A stretch of 64,000 nucleotides of DNA, from NCBI GenBank assembly GCA_003508835.1, contig PUFA01000003.1, forward strand, positions 18,019,501-18,083,500. Direction: 5' to 3'. Position numbers and translations under genes: made by a program. Shown one piece after another: positions 1 through 59,035 of this stretch; within the stretch, counting starts at the first letter, position 1; each line of letters begins with the position of its first letter. The stretch comes from Eonycteris spelaea. Taxonomy: Eukaryota > Chordata > Mammalia > Chiroptera > Pteropodidae. Below the pieces are notes generated by a model. That model was given only the letters and a program-made list of their open reading frames with translations. It was not told where the DNA came from and did not search any database.

Positions 1-307
1 CTGCATTTCTGCATAGACCCTATTTGATCTGCAAGAGTTTTAGGTAAGCAAAATGATACCACTAAGTGAGTGGACTTTCCCCACTTTCCTAAGGGCAATG
101 ATACAAGATCTTGGGAAGCAAAAAGAAAAGAAACTACTCAACCTCTTGCCCTCAACAAAAATCATAAACAAAAGAGCCACTAAACAGTTTAAAAAGAAAA
201 CTGAATATAATTAAGTATAAAGCAGAAAACAAATACCTGGACTTTGTGCTAGAGCGGAATTTACTTGAGGTTGTATTGAATGGAGACATAGCCAACATTA
301 TACTTAC
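1..307 (-). other. PIAS2 intron 9 (partial)
   Basis: Intron following exon 9. It starts at the GTAAGT donor at 307-302 and runs off the window. No match to the next expected PIAS2 exon was seen, and no repeat was recognised. Confidence 0.8.
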
Positions 308-47885
<47,578 letters not shown>

Positions 47886-47886
47886 T

Positions 47887-47988
47887 TTATGCCACCCGCG
47901 GGCGCCGCCGCCGCTGCCGCCACAGCACCCCTCCCGCTGCCGCCAACGACGCCGCCGCCACCACGGCCGCCGCCGCCTCCAACACCAT
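47887..47988 (-). CDS. Upstream ORF in the PIAS2 5' leader
   Basis: An ATG at 47988-47986 opens a 33-codon Ala/Arg-rich frame that stops with TAA at 47889-47887, one base before the PIAS2 start codon at 47885. It is in a different frame. If transcription starts upstream of 47988 the uORF would be in the mRNA and could reduce or couple translation of PIAS2. The peptide shows no recognisable domain. Confidence 0.5.
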   Translation of the reverse strand: MVLEAAAAVVAAASLAAAGGVLWRQRRRRPRVA

Positions 47989-48015
47989 CCTGCACTGGGC
48001 GCCGCTGAAGACGCC

Positions 48016-48081
48016 GCGGCCGCCGCCGCCGCCGCCGCCGCGCCGCCGCCGTCGCCGCCGCCGCCGCCGCCGCCGCCGCCG
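48016..48081. repeat. GCC/CGG trinucleotide repeat
   Basis: Runs of (GCC)n with a few interruptions (CGCGCC, GTCGCC); read on the PIAS2 strand as (CGG)n. It lies 130-200 bases upstream of the start codon. Confidence 0.9.
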
Positions 48082-48086
48082 AACCC

Positions 48087-48096
48087 GTCACGTGAC
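48087..48096. promoter_or_regulatory. Palindromic E-box GTCACGTGAC
   Basis: Perfect 10-bp palindrome around CACGTG, the strong form bound by USF and MITF/TFE family factors. It lies about 200 bp upstream of the PIAS2 start codon, beside the CGG repeat. Confidence 0.7.
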
Positions 48097-49059
48097 CGGC
48101 GCGGGAGCCCCGCCTCTGGAGCGCGCTGCCCCGCCCACACGACGCCCCCGCCCACCGGACCCGCCACTTTCCGCCCGGGTCTTCCGTCCGCGCTCCCTTC
48201 GCGCTGCGTTAGCTTCGCGTCATCTCCCGTCCTTTGCTGCGGCCTGCCTGCCTTCCGCATGCTTTCCGGTCCTTGTCGCCGTGTCTCCCTCTCACACCCG
48301 CGCAGTGCCTTCCCTCCCCCGCCCGGAGCCGGGCCAGACCCCCCTGAAGCGCCTTTGGTACTACAGCATTAGATGCGGGCCAGGAAGAGCGCCTGGCCTG
48401 GGGTGTACCAGAGAAGAAGAGGGGGGCCTGTACTCGTGACGAAACATTTCGGGAAAATTCTGATGGTGCGCTTCCACACGGTGGTTTTGGACGTAGGAAG
48501 CGGTCTCAGAACCGTCCCTCAGAGTAGCTGTGTCGGAACAATCTAAATATGGGTGTCGGGTGAGCTATTGTTCCAATCTAATGATGCAGGATTGGTGGGA
48601 CCTCTTCGGATTGCTGATATCAAAGGACTAACCTGGCTGATTCGGATTTTGAAGGGCGACTGAATGTCATGGACCAGAGTTGGGGTCGGGAGGGACTAGG
48701 GAAGAAGTGAAATAGGAGAGCACTCAGGCGGGTCCTGATAAAAAGTAGAGGGGTCAGGGAAATCTGATAGCTAGGGAAGAATGAAATGGCAAGGGCAGAG
48801 AAGATGGATGGAAGCTTGATGTCACCCCTGACTTGCTGATAAAGGATGAAAGAAGATGCTGAGTCAAGTTGGCCAGAAAATTCGCTCCACCAAGAACAGG
48901 GTTCAGATTTCCTTGAAGTAATAGATGGAACTCATCCATGAAAAGACTTAAAACAATTTACAAGGCCATGTTTAATCGGGTTCCTACCTACTGCTGTTTC
49001 CCACTCCCCCTCACTTAACCAACAAAGCATTTCTTTCAGTTTCTCCATCGGACCCACAG

Positions 49060-49430
49060 CACCACCACCTTTTGAGACCTCTGTAGGAATGTTGATATCT
49101 GGGCCAAGAATTACTTCCCAGTCTTACCCTCTTCCCTTTCAAAAGTCTGTTGATCCTTAAGGTCTCAGTTTAGGCATCACTTCTTTAGAAAGACCTTCCC
49201 TAAACCCGCACACCCCGTTTTGATTCAGATCCCTATATGACTGCTCATAGGTCCTGAACTTTTTATCCACAATACTTCTCCTTGGTAATTATATAGGTAT
49301 TTAATTACTATGTAATTGTTAAGTTTCTACCTTTAAAAATGTTTTAACTCACTAGACTAATGACTGATAAATGCCTGACAAATAGTTCGTCTCATATTTG
49401 TTTAATGAATAAAAGAATAAGCAAACAGTA
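49060..49430 (+). repeat. L2 LINE 3' end
   Basis: AGGCATCACTTCTTTAGAAA, GACCTTCCCTAAACCC, ACTTCTCCTTGGTAATTATA and the end TTTGTTTAATGAATAAAAGA match the L2 3' UTR order. Confidence 0.75.
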
Positions 49431-50619
49431 TCTAGAGCAGGTTCTATTTCTGCCTCTACCATTAACTTTATGGTTCTAGCTTGGCTTATTCTTGATCTTA
49501 GCTTGATCTCCTTAGGTCTTGGTTCACATTTCAGTAGAGTTTAACAGACATAAAGTGAAGCCCATATGGACTAGGAGCTTTAGGGGAATAGAAAGATAAT
49601 TAGAATACAATAGGCCTTTTCGCCAAGAATCCTACAACCTGTAAAAGGATTAACATGAACACAAAACTGTAAGAGAAGGCTGCACTGAAACTTGTTTGTA
49701 GTGTTCATTTGACTGCAAAGAGTTCTAGGTGTTGCCTCAGACTAGTCTATGCCAATAATAACTAATGTCTTCTTTGCCACAGTGATTAGGTCAGAACTGT
49801 ACCTGTAAATCTAACTACTACAGGGCATATCCAGGCTTTGCCCATGGAATCAAATGTGGGCCCCTGCTCCAAGGTAAGGCAGAAAATGTCCTGAACATTT
49901 ATTCAGCGATTAGAGTCGAGACTTTCTAGAATGTGGAATGCTGCAGCTGTTTTGCTATGAAGGGCCAGCCCAAGGACCAACCTGATAAGAATCACCAAAA
50001 AAAAAAAAAAAAAAAAAAAAAAAGAATTAACTTTGACACCCACTTTACCTCTGTACTTGTCAGTTTTCTTGAGCCAATTTCTTTCCTTACTGTTTTAGAT
50101 AGTTTGAAATGGGTTTTTTATTAGTTGAAACCAAAACAATTCTGAAATAGGATGCTGCTTTGTCTCCCCAGGCCAAATTACTAATTTGGCATCTTTTCTA
50201 AACTATTCTCCTTAATATTCATTCAATATTTGTTTAAAGGGAAGTCTGAGTTGTAAACTGTGGAAAGAATGACTCTACTATCATGAGCAATTCAGCTCTG
50301 ATTCAAATTCGTAGTATATCCTACTCATCAAAAAGAAATCTGCACTTACTTGGATCTAACTTCCTTACAACGGCATAATGGTAGGCTCACCACCACTGTA
50401 GGCCACATACCAAAGTACCTCTCCAATCACGTACAAAACTGTTCCCCCAAAGGAGTTTTGTTAAATACTATTTTCTCCTTATTACATTTTCAATGGTAAA
50501 ATTATGGATTGAGGTTCGAGGCAATTACCTGGTTGGGACACCACCTTAATCTGGCTCCAATTTAAAAAAGATAAATATTATAAGGGAAGTGTTCTAAGAT
50601 TATATAAAGTGTCTTAAGG

Positions 50620-50835
50620 TGATAAGATTTGACTATATAGAGTCAAAAGTCTCAGACTGGATTTTCTACTTATTAACTGTGTAACTTTAGCAAAGTCCCC
50701 ACCCAATTTTTCTAATCTATGAACAAGAATGATTATTCCTGATCTCAAGATGTGAGAGGATTAAATAAGGTAAGGGTATTTTATAAACTTACAAAGTGGT
50801 AATAAATTTTGTATCTAAATAGCTGATAAAGTATT
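50620..50835 (+). repeat. MIR SINE
   Basis: Diverged but ordered match: TTATTAACTGTGTAACTTTA, CAAAGTCCCCACCCAATTTT, AGAGGATTAAATAAGG. Confidence 0.65.
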
Positions 50836-51169
50836 AAGAAGCACTCATATAATATATCCTAATATCTTTAGAAAAGAGTATTCAACCTAGTTGGATCATG
50901 CTGGAATATTGAGTTTAGTTTCTAGTACCTGTCTTATTAATCCTTTCTTCTTATCTCTGAACCCATCAATCATCGCTGATCTCAACACTCTCTTTTCCTT
51001 TCTACTGATTTCCTCTCTCCCTATAACCATGTTCAAGTCTCGTAGATAATTTCAAGTCACCTTCTTTTGCCAAACACACATCTATTTTAATCACATTTCT
51101 TCACTCTTTTACACTAGCAGATAGTGTTTGGCTTAACCTTTACTGAAACTAATATCAGGGAAACTGAAC

Positions 51170-51430
51170 AATGAATTTATCTTTTAATTTTATACCCTCA
51201 ACTTTTTATTCTGAAATTTTAAAAAATTGTTTAAGTTGAAGGCATAATATAATAAATATCTGAATACATTCCAACTAGATGCAACAATTATTAATATTTG
51301 AACAATAATTTTCATTAAAGCAAAATTTACATATAGAGAAATCCTCATATCTTAAGTAAACTCTTCAATTAGTTTTGAAAATGCTTATCAAGATACAGAA
51401 CATTTGCATTACCCCAGAACATTCCTTCCA
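51170..51430 (-). repeat. Old L1M-type fragment
   Basis: ATTTTAAAAAATTGTTTAAG, CAACAATTATTAATATTTG and similar runs resemble the ancient L1 3' block also seen near 8150-8480. Low certainty. Confidence 0.35.
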
Positions 51431-51779
51431 GCTCCTACCCAGTCAAACCTCCCACCAGAAACAACCAATGATGTGATTTCTAATACTACAGAGAGAATGA
51501 AAAAATGAAGAACATTCTCTACTTATTGTAAAATGCTATTATAACCTCAATGCCAAAACCAGACAAAAATTAGTTTTCCTAACTTATAAAAAGATCTTAC
51601 CCAAGTATTGCTAGCATATATATTAAACAACTTGATAATTTGATCCAACTCACCAAGATCAAAAAATCTGGATTTAGAAAAACAGAAGCAAATACCTAAT
51701 ATAAAAAATTATCCAGCCAAATTCTTAGAAGGCAATATTCCAGGTTGTTAAACATCTGTCCTGAAGGCATTTGACTATC

Positions 51780-53270
51780 CAAAAATAGAATCTATAAACT
51801 GAGCTATGACTTTTGAAGGATTGCTGAGCAAGAGAGACATAAATCTAAATCTAGTGCCACAGAAGATGGCAAGTAATAAACACACCCCCTATTTAATGCA
51901 AGACCCCACGCAGTAAAAATAAACCAGAAGTAAATCAGCACTTCCACAAATCGCAATCAGATTTTACAATAATCAGGAAACTTTAAGCCTTGAAAATTGA
52001 ATAAACAGGTCCTACAGTGGCACTCCACAGGCATTGGGCACGAACAAATAAAAATCCTCTCCAGATGGAGATATCACCCCAAACTTCAAATTATCCTTAC
52101 AGATAATTTTCCAAATAAAACGGCCAGCACACAGTCAGGAATCTGAAAAAGTCTGCAATGAAAGCATGCTTACACTAAAAACATTAAATAAAAAGTTTGA
52201 AAAAAATCTAATAGAAACTCTAAAATTGAGAGGTTTAAGACTCAATGGATAGGTTTAATAGTATATTTATTACACACAGTTTAAGCAAGAATTAATAACC
52301 AGAACATATGTTAGAAGGCTATTTAGATGATAGAAACAAAAAGATGGAAAATATATAAGAAAACATTAGAGACATAAATTTGAGACATAGAAGTAGAAGA
52401 TAATGTTGAAAAGGTCTAACAAATGTTTAATTGGAGCCTTCAAAGAACAGAAAAAACAGAATGAGACAGAAATAATACGTGAAGAGATAAAGTTGAGATT
52501 TTCTAGACTAATGAAAAATGCCGTAGGTAAAGGGTTAACAAACCCCTTTCCCATTCTGCATGAGAACTTGACCTACAGTTAACTTTCTAGCTCCTTTCAC
52601 CTGGAAACATGATAGAGGTTTATGATAAAAATGACCTCTGACTAGAAAATTGCCTTTGGAACAGATATAAAAATGAACTATAAATACCCGATGGGGATGC
52701 CATACTTGGGACTTTCCTGAGTGAGTTAAATTTCCCAGTAAAAATAGAAATTTCAAGTATGTATGCACCAAATTACATGGCCTCAATGTATCATACTTAA
52801 CTATAATGAAAAAATAGACAGAGTCTACAAATATAGGGAAGCATTTTGCCATATCTATCTTAGTATTGATATAAAAGGCAAATCAAAAATATCATTGAAG
52901 ATATAGATTTTTGGAATGACATAATTAACAACTCAACACTGAATATAAATAATGTGCAGAAAATTTATTTTAAGCACATATGGAACATTTACAAAAATTG
53001 AACATATACTGACATTAGAGAAGATCTGAACAATTTTTAAAATTGTGATAAGATACACATAGCAAAGTTTACCATTTTTATCATTTTTAAATGTATAATT
53101 CAGTGGCATTAAGTATAATTGCATTGTTGCACATCCATCATCAACATTCACCTCCAGAATTCTTTTTCATCTTGCAAAACAGAAATTCTGCTCCTTAATA
53201 ACTTCCTGATTTTTTCTTCCTCCAGCCCCTGGGATATATGGAACTCTCTGTACTATGTGCACATGTGCAC
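51780..53270 (+). mobile_element. Ancient HAL1/L1M fragments
   Basis: 51780-52530 resembles HAL1/L1M ORF1-side DNA (GGAGCCTTCAAAGAA, GAATGAGACAGAAATAATAC). 52755-53030 matches L1 ORF2 endonuclease DNA (GTATGCACCAAATTACATGG, AAGCACATATGGAACATTTA). 53040-53270 is an L1M-type 3' block (TAATTCAGTGGCATTAAGTA, CATCTTGCAAAACAGAAATT). 52530-52740 is an unassigned piece between them. Confidence 0.55.
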
Positions 53271-54119
53271 AACTGGAATCTAAAACCAATTATATTTATC
53301 ATAAAAACTTCAAAATCAATTTGTCAATGATAGAAAAGGAATAGCTATTAGATTTTTTAAATGTAATTTCAACTTTTGAATAATTATAAAAATGTGAAAT
53401 TTTTTATCGATTGTACTGTCAAGAATTTAAAATGTTTAATCGGGAAGTTGGATATTTCAAATGTGAAATCTGATTATGAAAGTGTTCTCAGGCTTTTCAT
53501 TAAAACTTTTGAAATTTTTTATTTGCAAAGTTTTATGCAGATTTAATATTTTATATTTTCCTTCTTAATATTTTAGCATTATTTTTTGTTATAATTAATG
53601 GTGAGTTTTTTCACCAAGCAACATATAGATGTTCATAAATCCCCTCCAATTTATCAACATGTCACAGAAATTTTATCATTTTCTTTGTGTGCTATGACAT
53701 GAAAAAGTTTAGGAAGCACTAACCTACAGAAACTCTTATCCATGTACACAAGCTATGCAGCAACCTCGCTCTCCTCATAGGCTCCAGAAACTATTTGTGT
53801 CATGGGAGCCTCCTCCCTAGCCATAACAGATTAGATTTGGATGGAACACTGGCTGAGAAAGGCCCATCCGTCAGACAAGGAAAATCAATCAGATTCTTTT
53901 TCTTGAAAATTTGTGCTGAGAGACGTGCAGGTTACAAAAGTTTGAAGATGTTTGATATTTCCTTGGCTTAATGACCTAAGTTGCTCATGCTTCTTCCAAT
54001 AAAGTCCATTCCTTTCATTTTTAAAATTAACATGGGTAGGTGTCTTTGTTTTGTTGATTATTCATTCTCCTAAAAACAAACAAAGAAAACACACAATCTC
54101 TTAGTCAAGACGGTCTTTC

Positions 54120-54310
54120 CCACATGTGGTCTCATTGAATTCTTGCAACACTACGAGAGGGTGTTTCTGTTCCCATTTTACAGATGAGAGACAAGGCCTG
54201 AAGAGGTCCGATACCTTTCTTAAAATCTCAGAGCAGTAAAGGTTCCAGTCCTGATCCGTGTGATCCTAGACAGGAGTTCTGAACTGTAGCGAGAGGACTA
54301 TTGTGAAGAT
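54120..54310 (-). repeat. MIR SINE
   Basis: Reverse-strand MIR: CCCATTTTACAGATGAGAGA, CAAGGCCTGAAGAGGTCCGA, CTCAGAGCAGTAAAGGTTCC. Confidence 0.75.
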
Positions 54311-55109
54311 AAAGTTAGGAGGAAGACATGGCAAACATTGGGGTACCTATTAGGGTAAATTAGAAAATGACACTGATAACAGCAATGGGGCAAAAACCAG
54401 ATTTCATTTTTTTGGGTAAGTGTCAATAAAAGCTCTTTATTTTCATGTTTCTACAATTGTTGGCAGAGAGGGATTTATACCAAGACAAGATGTATGAGTA
54501 AAACTTTTGCTCTTCAACTCTCTTGACAGAGTTGACGATTTTTAAAGAATGACAGGATACATTTTTGTAGCAACATACAAAAATGGAGTTTTAATAATAT
54601 ATATTCAGACATAGTTGACTTATAGTTTACTGTCATGGGGTTTGCAGTTAGGCAGGTACATTTCTTGTCACTCTCAAAAATTCACCCTCATTCTTATATG
54701 CTTGTAGAGCACTCGTAGAGCACTCTGCTGAAGATGATTTGACTTAAGTGAGGTTGTGAATACAGAATTTCAAGGTGTTTGCTTGGGGAGAAGCTGGTGG
54801 AAAGAAAGGTATAGGGACTGACAGATAAATGTACAATTTGAAGAGAATAATCAATAAAATAAAAAGGTTATGATTAAAAAAGTCAGAATTCACCCTCTAA
54901 AACATCCTTGCTGTAAGAGAAAGAACAAGTGGAATAACTTGCTTTGTAGAGACAGAATTAAGAGTACCATAACAACTGCAACCCCCGCTCCAAGCCCTGA
55001 CAATCATCGCCTCTCGGTCTCTTGACTGGTCAGTGCCAAGAAAACCCTCTGGATTAAACATGCTAATTTTAACATTGATTGGCATGGTAAAGAATCCATC
55101 TCTGCCTAG

Positions 55110-55263
55110 TGATTGGTTGATCTGTCTAAGCTCTGGCCAATCCTGAAAGGGGCGGGCTGGTTAAGCGTCAGGTTTCCCCGACCTGCATTCTTTGGGTGTA
55201 CTTACTGGTTGGTCTGTAAGTAACTCCCTTCCTCTCTTCTCTCCGGCCCTAACACAGAGTCTG
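55110..55263 (+). promoter_or_regulatory. KATNAL2 proximal promoter and 5' leader
   Basis: Inverted CCAAT (ATTGG) at 55112-55116, direct CCAAT at 55137-55141 and a GC box GGGGCGGG at 55149-55156, all within 155 bp of the start codon, in a local GC/CpG rise. TATA-less. Two splice-like sites also occur: a GTAAGTA donor at 55215-55221 and a pyrimidine-rich CACAG acceptor ending at 55257, so a leader intron or an upstream first exon is possible. Confidence 0.7.
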
Positions 55264-55312
55264 ATGGAGCTTTCTTACCAGACCCTCAAAGTCACATCAG
55301 GCGCGGGAAGCG
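55264..55312 (+). CDS. KATNAL2: KATNAL2 first coding exon, with an apparent 2-bp deletion
   Basis: KATNAL2 is a katanin p60-like AAA ATPase tied to microtubule severing, cilia and sperm formation (family knowledge). The ATG opens M-E-L-S-Y-Q-T-L-K-V-T, matching the known N-terminus M-E-L-S-Y-Q-T-L-K-(F/L)-T. The expected next residues H-Q-A-R-E-A are present but in another frame (55295-55312), just before a GTAAGG donor at 55313. The exon is 49 nt from the ATG where 51 are expected. So, against family members as remembered, two bases are missing near 55293-55296 and the start codon is out of frame with the rest. This could be a real lineage change, a polymorphism or a sequence error. No later KATNAL2 exon was found in the window. 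Confidence 0.88.
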
Positions 55313-55392
55313 GTAAGGAAAGCATATACAAAAAAGAACTGTACCAGGAACTCGTCTTCCCGTGTTGCTGCAGGCAGATTTGTGTGTCGCCG

Positions 55393-55406
55393 GTTGTTAT
55401 GGCGAC
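55393..55406 (+). promoter_or_regulatory. Candidate RFX X-box
   Basis: GTTGTTATGGCGAC resembles the RFX X-box GTTGCCATGGCAAC at 11 of 14 positions; read on the minus strand it has an exact GTCGCC half-site. It is about 80 bp into KATNAL2 intron 1. RFX factors drive ciliary genes, and KATNAL2 is one by family knowledge. Weak motif, so tentative. Confidence 0.35.
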
Positions 55407-56014
55407 AAAATCCATCGCCCTAGTGGCGCCAGCGCATTGAGGTCCTCTTGGCCCCGCTGGTTAAATCCGGGGGCCGGTCTTGAGGTTGTGATCCGATAGG
55501 ATGGATCCAGAACAGACAGAGACGGGTTTAGGAGTGACAACGGATTTGATATAAGGTTGGGCAGTCTGTTTGTGACTGAGGAAATAGGGTGTCAAAGGGG
55601 GTTATTAGACAGACTGCATCTTGATAGATGAGTGGGTTTGGAGAGTGGTCAAATGAAAACTGTTGAAAGACTGTTCGGTGTGACCTGGGATGCTAGGTTC
55701 TGGTTATGATTTGCCACTACACAAGGCTGAGGGAACTTAGGAATTTAATTCTTTCGGGTTTCAGTTCCCTTATTTGAAAGTAAAGTAATTGGACCTTTTT
55801 CACACGAAGGTTACGTGAACTTGAAAATACTGTACAGTGGTTTTCTGTTGTCTGTATCATCTGCTAACTAGCCAGGAATACTTTTCAACATGAATTGAAT
55901 TGAAGACGTATTCTATGCCAGGCACTGGGGAAATAAAAACAATTTTTTTGTTTGTTTGTTTTTGGAGGGAGGAGAATAAAATGAAAAATGAAAAATAAAA
56001 ATAGTGCTATCTGG

Positions 56015-56110
56015 GCCCCACTTCCGGAGATTCTGATTTAGTCGTTTTGGATGGATCCTGGGCATCAATGTTTTCTGAAAGCTCAACAGGTGATTGCAAT
56101 GTGTAGCCAA
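56015..56110 (+). repeat. MER5A-like element
   Basis: TCTGGGCCCCACTTCCGGAG, ATTCTGATTTAGTCG and CCTGGGCATCAATGTTTTCT follow the MER5A order. Confidence 0.65.
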
Positions 56111-56224
56111 GGTTATGAACCATCGCTCTAGTGTCTCCTGCCTTAAAAAAAAAAAAAAAAAGCTAATAATACAAAAAAATATAACCTTTGTTTGGCTCAC
56201 AATCCCCCTCTCCCCCACCCCACC

Positions 56225-56375
56225 TGAACTACCTGAATCAGAACATTATGGATTGGCTTTTAATAAAGCAGATTCCTGGACCTCAAGAAGGCTTACTAAA
56301 TCAGAAACACTCTGGGGTGAGGACTTGAAAAGTGCAGTTGACATACAATCCAGGTTTGAAATCCACTGCTCTAAA
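56225..56375 (+). repeat. MER5-like element
   Basis: CAGATTCCTGGACCTCAAGA, TACTAAATCAGAAACACTCT and GGTTTGAAATCCACTGCTC match a MER5-type hAT fossil. Confidence 0.5.
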
Positions 56376-56599
56376 TGGTCTCATATAGTTTCATGACTTA
56401 CAATGCCATCATAGGCCAACAACCCCCCAAACTGACTCTAAACTGGACTTTGTTGCTGAGCCCCAAACCCATGTGGTGTCCTAGAAGATGGAATATAGAG
56501 AGGACAGTGGATCAACTGATTACTTGACAGATCTAGTGAGGTATCTCAAGTACCTATATCTTGTTTAATACCTAACTTTTAACCTTCCTCTCTAAAATT

Positions 56600-57230
56600 T
56601 GTCTTTCTTCCCCAGTCTTTCTCCACCATCCACCCAATTGCTCAAATCAGAATTCTTGGAGTCTCCCTTAGCTGCTGCCTCCTCCTAGTCCCTCCTCTCT
56701 GTCTTCAACACAAGGAAGATATCAGCAAATCTTATTGATTCTACTTCTATAATGGATCTTTAGTCATCCATATCTTCACAGTCGCAATCCTGATCCAAGC
56801 CACCATAATCTCTTACCTGAACCACTTTAATATCCTCTGAACTATTCCCCCTGTTGGTTTTTGCCTCCCTCCAGTCCATTCTTCATCCAGTGATCAGAAA
56901 GATCTTAAAATTGTGTCACTCCTTGGCTGGATCTTTTTACTGGCTTTCCATTACACTTGGGATAAAACCAGCAAGCTGTGACATGACCTGCTGAGCACTG
57001 CTTCCGCATCCGCCACCTTCCACTTTGCCTCCCACTGCTCCAGGCACATCCTCTCTGAACTCCACATACTCTGTACCATACAAATTAGTGTGTAATTGTG
57101 ATTAATTTATATTATTATCTGTTTCCTGCCTGTAACATAGCCTCTCAAACAGAATTCATGTAACTGTAAGGCAGAAACCCAGTTTTATTTCTTATTTTAT
57201 TCCCCAGATGGTGCTGAGTGCAGTATTTAG
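56600..57230 (+). repeat. Ancient mammalian interspersed repeat (family unresolved)
   Basis: CACCATAATCTCTTACCTGA, TCCCCCTGTTGGTTTTTGCC, CAGTGATCAGAAAGATCTTA and ACTGGCTTTCCATTACACTT follow a well-known, widely repeated mammalian consensus whose name I cannot settle without a search. Confidence 0.5.
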
Positions 57231-57447
57231 GTATAGCTTCATCTTTTGGGGTCTAAGTGCAAAGAATTGTGCTGATTAGGGGTCTGGAGAAGGAAATAAG
57301 GTGGAGGTGGGTGTGGTGATCCAGTGAACTGGAAGTAAAAGGATTTCCTGTCTATAGGAATGTTGATCATCTACAGAGTCTACCGTATTAGGATTTCCAG
57401 GATACTGCCTTTTTATTTGGTTGATTTTCATTTTTGTTTCTAATTAC

Positions 57448-57452
57448 ATGCG

Positions 57453-57488
<36 letters not shown>
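57448..57488. repeat. (CA)n microsatellite with CG-alternating head
   Basis: ATGCGCACGCGCGCACACAC followed by pure CA units; alternating purine-pyrimidine over about 40 bases. Confidence 0.9.
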
Positions 57489-57491
<3 letters not shown>

Positions 57492-58624
57492 TCACATATT
57501 TCAATTTGAGTTTTATTTTTACCAAAGTAATGTCAGCACATAGTTAAAAATTTTAATAGTTCTACAAAATTAAAAAGAAAGCCTCCTCACCCTCCCCAGA
57601 GCAACCACTTTCCCCTCTTTTAGCAGCTTCTTCCAAACAACAAGTTTATACTTCTGAATTTTGATTTTTCATTCTTAAACGTAATTTACTCACTTTTATG
57701 GTGAATGAGCATTTGGATTTCTTCTACGTACCTTACTCCTTCCCCTTCTTCTACCAGCAGCCAATACTTCCCTTCCGCCATTCTCCTGAGATAATTCTAT
57801 CACGATTTTTGTCTAAATAAATATTCAGTATTTATGTTAATCTGACAATGTAAATATTATTCAGAGATGAGCCATATTGGGCACTACGATTATATATGTA
57901 TATTAACTTTTGGTGCAGGACTTAATCATATCTTAACCAGTGCCCTATTCTTTGGCTTAGTTTTCTATGTATTTGATAGTGCTTCCTTCCTACACTTTCT
58001 GACAGAACTGTAAAACTCCTCTCCACATGGTGAAGCTCACCTGGAATTTCTCAGGTCCATTTTTTCCCCTTAGAGACATCCTTTCAGTACCTCCTGAATC
58101 CTTCTGTTGTGGACTGGTTGCTCTCTGAGCTTGCTATGCAGATTTCTTCCTAGGAAATCCCTTTCCCTCTTCAATGTGTCAGAAATCCTGTTTCCTGTAT
58201 CTTGTGTCCGCCTTCTTCTTGCCCTATATCCCCTTTTTAGTGAAACACGTCAACCAATAGTTACCTGAGAAAAGGTACATGGAAGGTAAAGTGTTTGAAA
58301 CAAGGTATGTATGAAACTCTCTATTTTCCCACTTTGTCAATGGCTTGGCTGAGATTAATATTCTAGGTTGGAATTGATTTAGTCTCAATTGTGAAGGGAT
58401 TGCTCTATTATTTTTTAACTTCCAATGTGACAGTGATGAGCCTGATGCTATTCTTTCTCTTTTTCTCTGAAAGCTTTTGGAATCTTCTAACATCCTTGGG
58501 TTCTGAATTTTTATGAAAATATTGCTTGTTGAGAATTCTTTTTCATCCACAGTGCTGGCATGCAGTGAATGGGCCTTTTAGATCAGGAAATTCATGCCCT
58601 CAATTCTATAAAATATTTCTTGCA

Positions 58625-59035
58625 TATTCTCTTTTCTCCTTTCCTTCCCTTCCCTTCCCTTCACCTTCTTTCCTCCCTTCACTTTCTTTTTTTCCTTTCT
58701 TCTTTCCTTCATTCCTTCCAAATGGAGCTTCTAATTATGTTGTTTTGTTTTACTTTGCTTAATCTTCTTTTTTTTTTTTTATCAAGAGATTGTCACAACT
58801 TTTTATCCTATTTTATTGAATTTTTAATTTCTGCTATTATATTTTTATTTTCAGCTACTTTCTTATTGTCTTAATGTTCCTTTTTCATAGCATCTGGTTA
58901 TTGCAAGATGGTATAGCTTCTTCTATGTCCCTGAGGAGGTTTTTTTGTTTGTTTTTCTTTCTTCTTTTCTCCTTCCTTTCCATCCCTCCTTTCTTCTTTT
59001 CTTTTCTCTTTCTTTCTTGGTTTTCTTTGCTTCTT
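58625..59035. repeat. Pyrimidine-rich CT tract
   Basis: Two blocks (about 58628-58725 and 58940-59030) of almost pure C/T with repeated TTCCC and TTTCTT units, separated by T-rich sequence. Frames through it are low-complexity Phe/Ser/Leu artefacts. Confidence 0.8.

Larger units (their letters stand above)
48441..55100. other. Intergenic region between PIAS2 and KATNAL2
   Basis: Contains L2, MIR, an A28 run (49996-50023) and old L1/HAL1 pieces listed separately. 48441-49050, 49340-49990, 50840-51170 and 54310-55100 hold nothing I can assign. 53700-54010 looks like an old LTR or MER repeat (GCCATAACAGATTAGATTTG, ATCAATCAGATTCTTT) but is not named. Confidence 0.55.
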
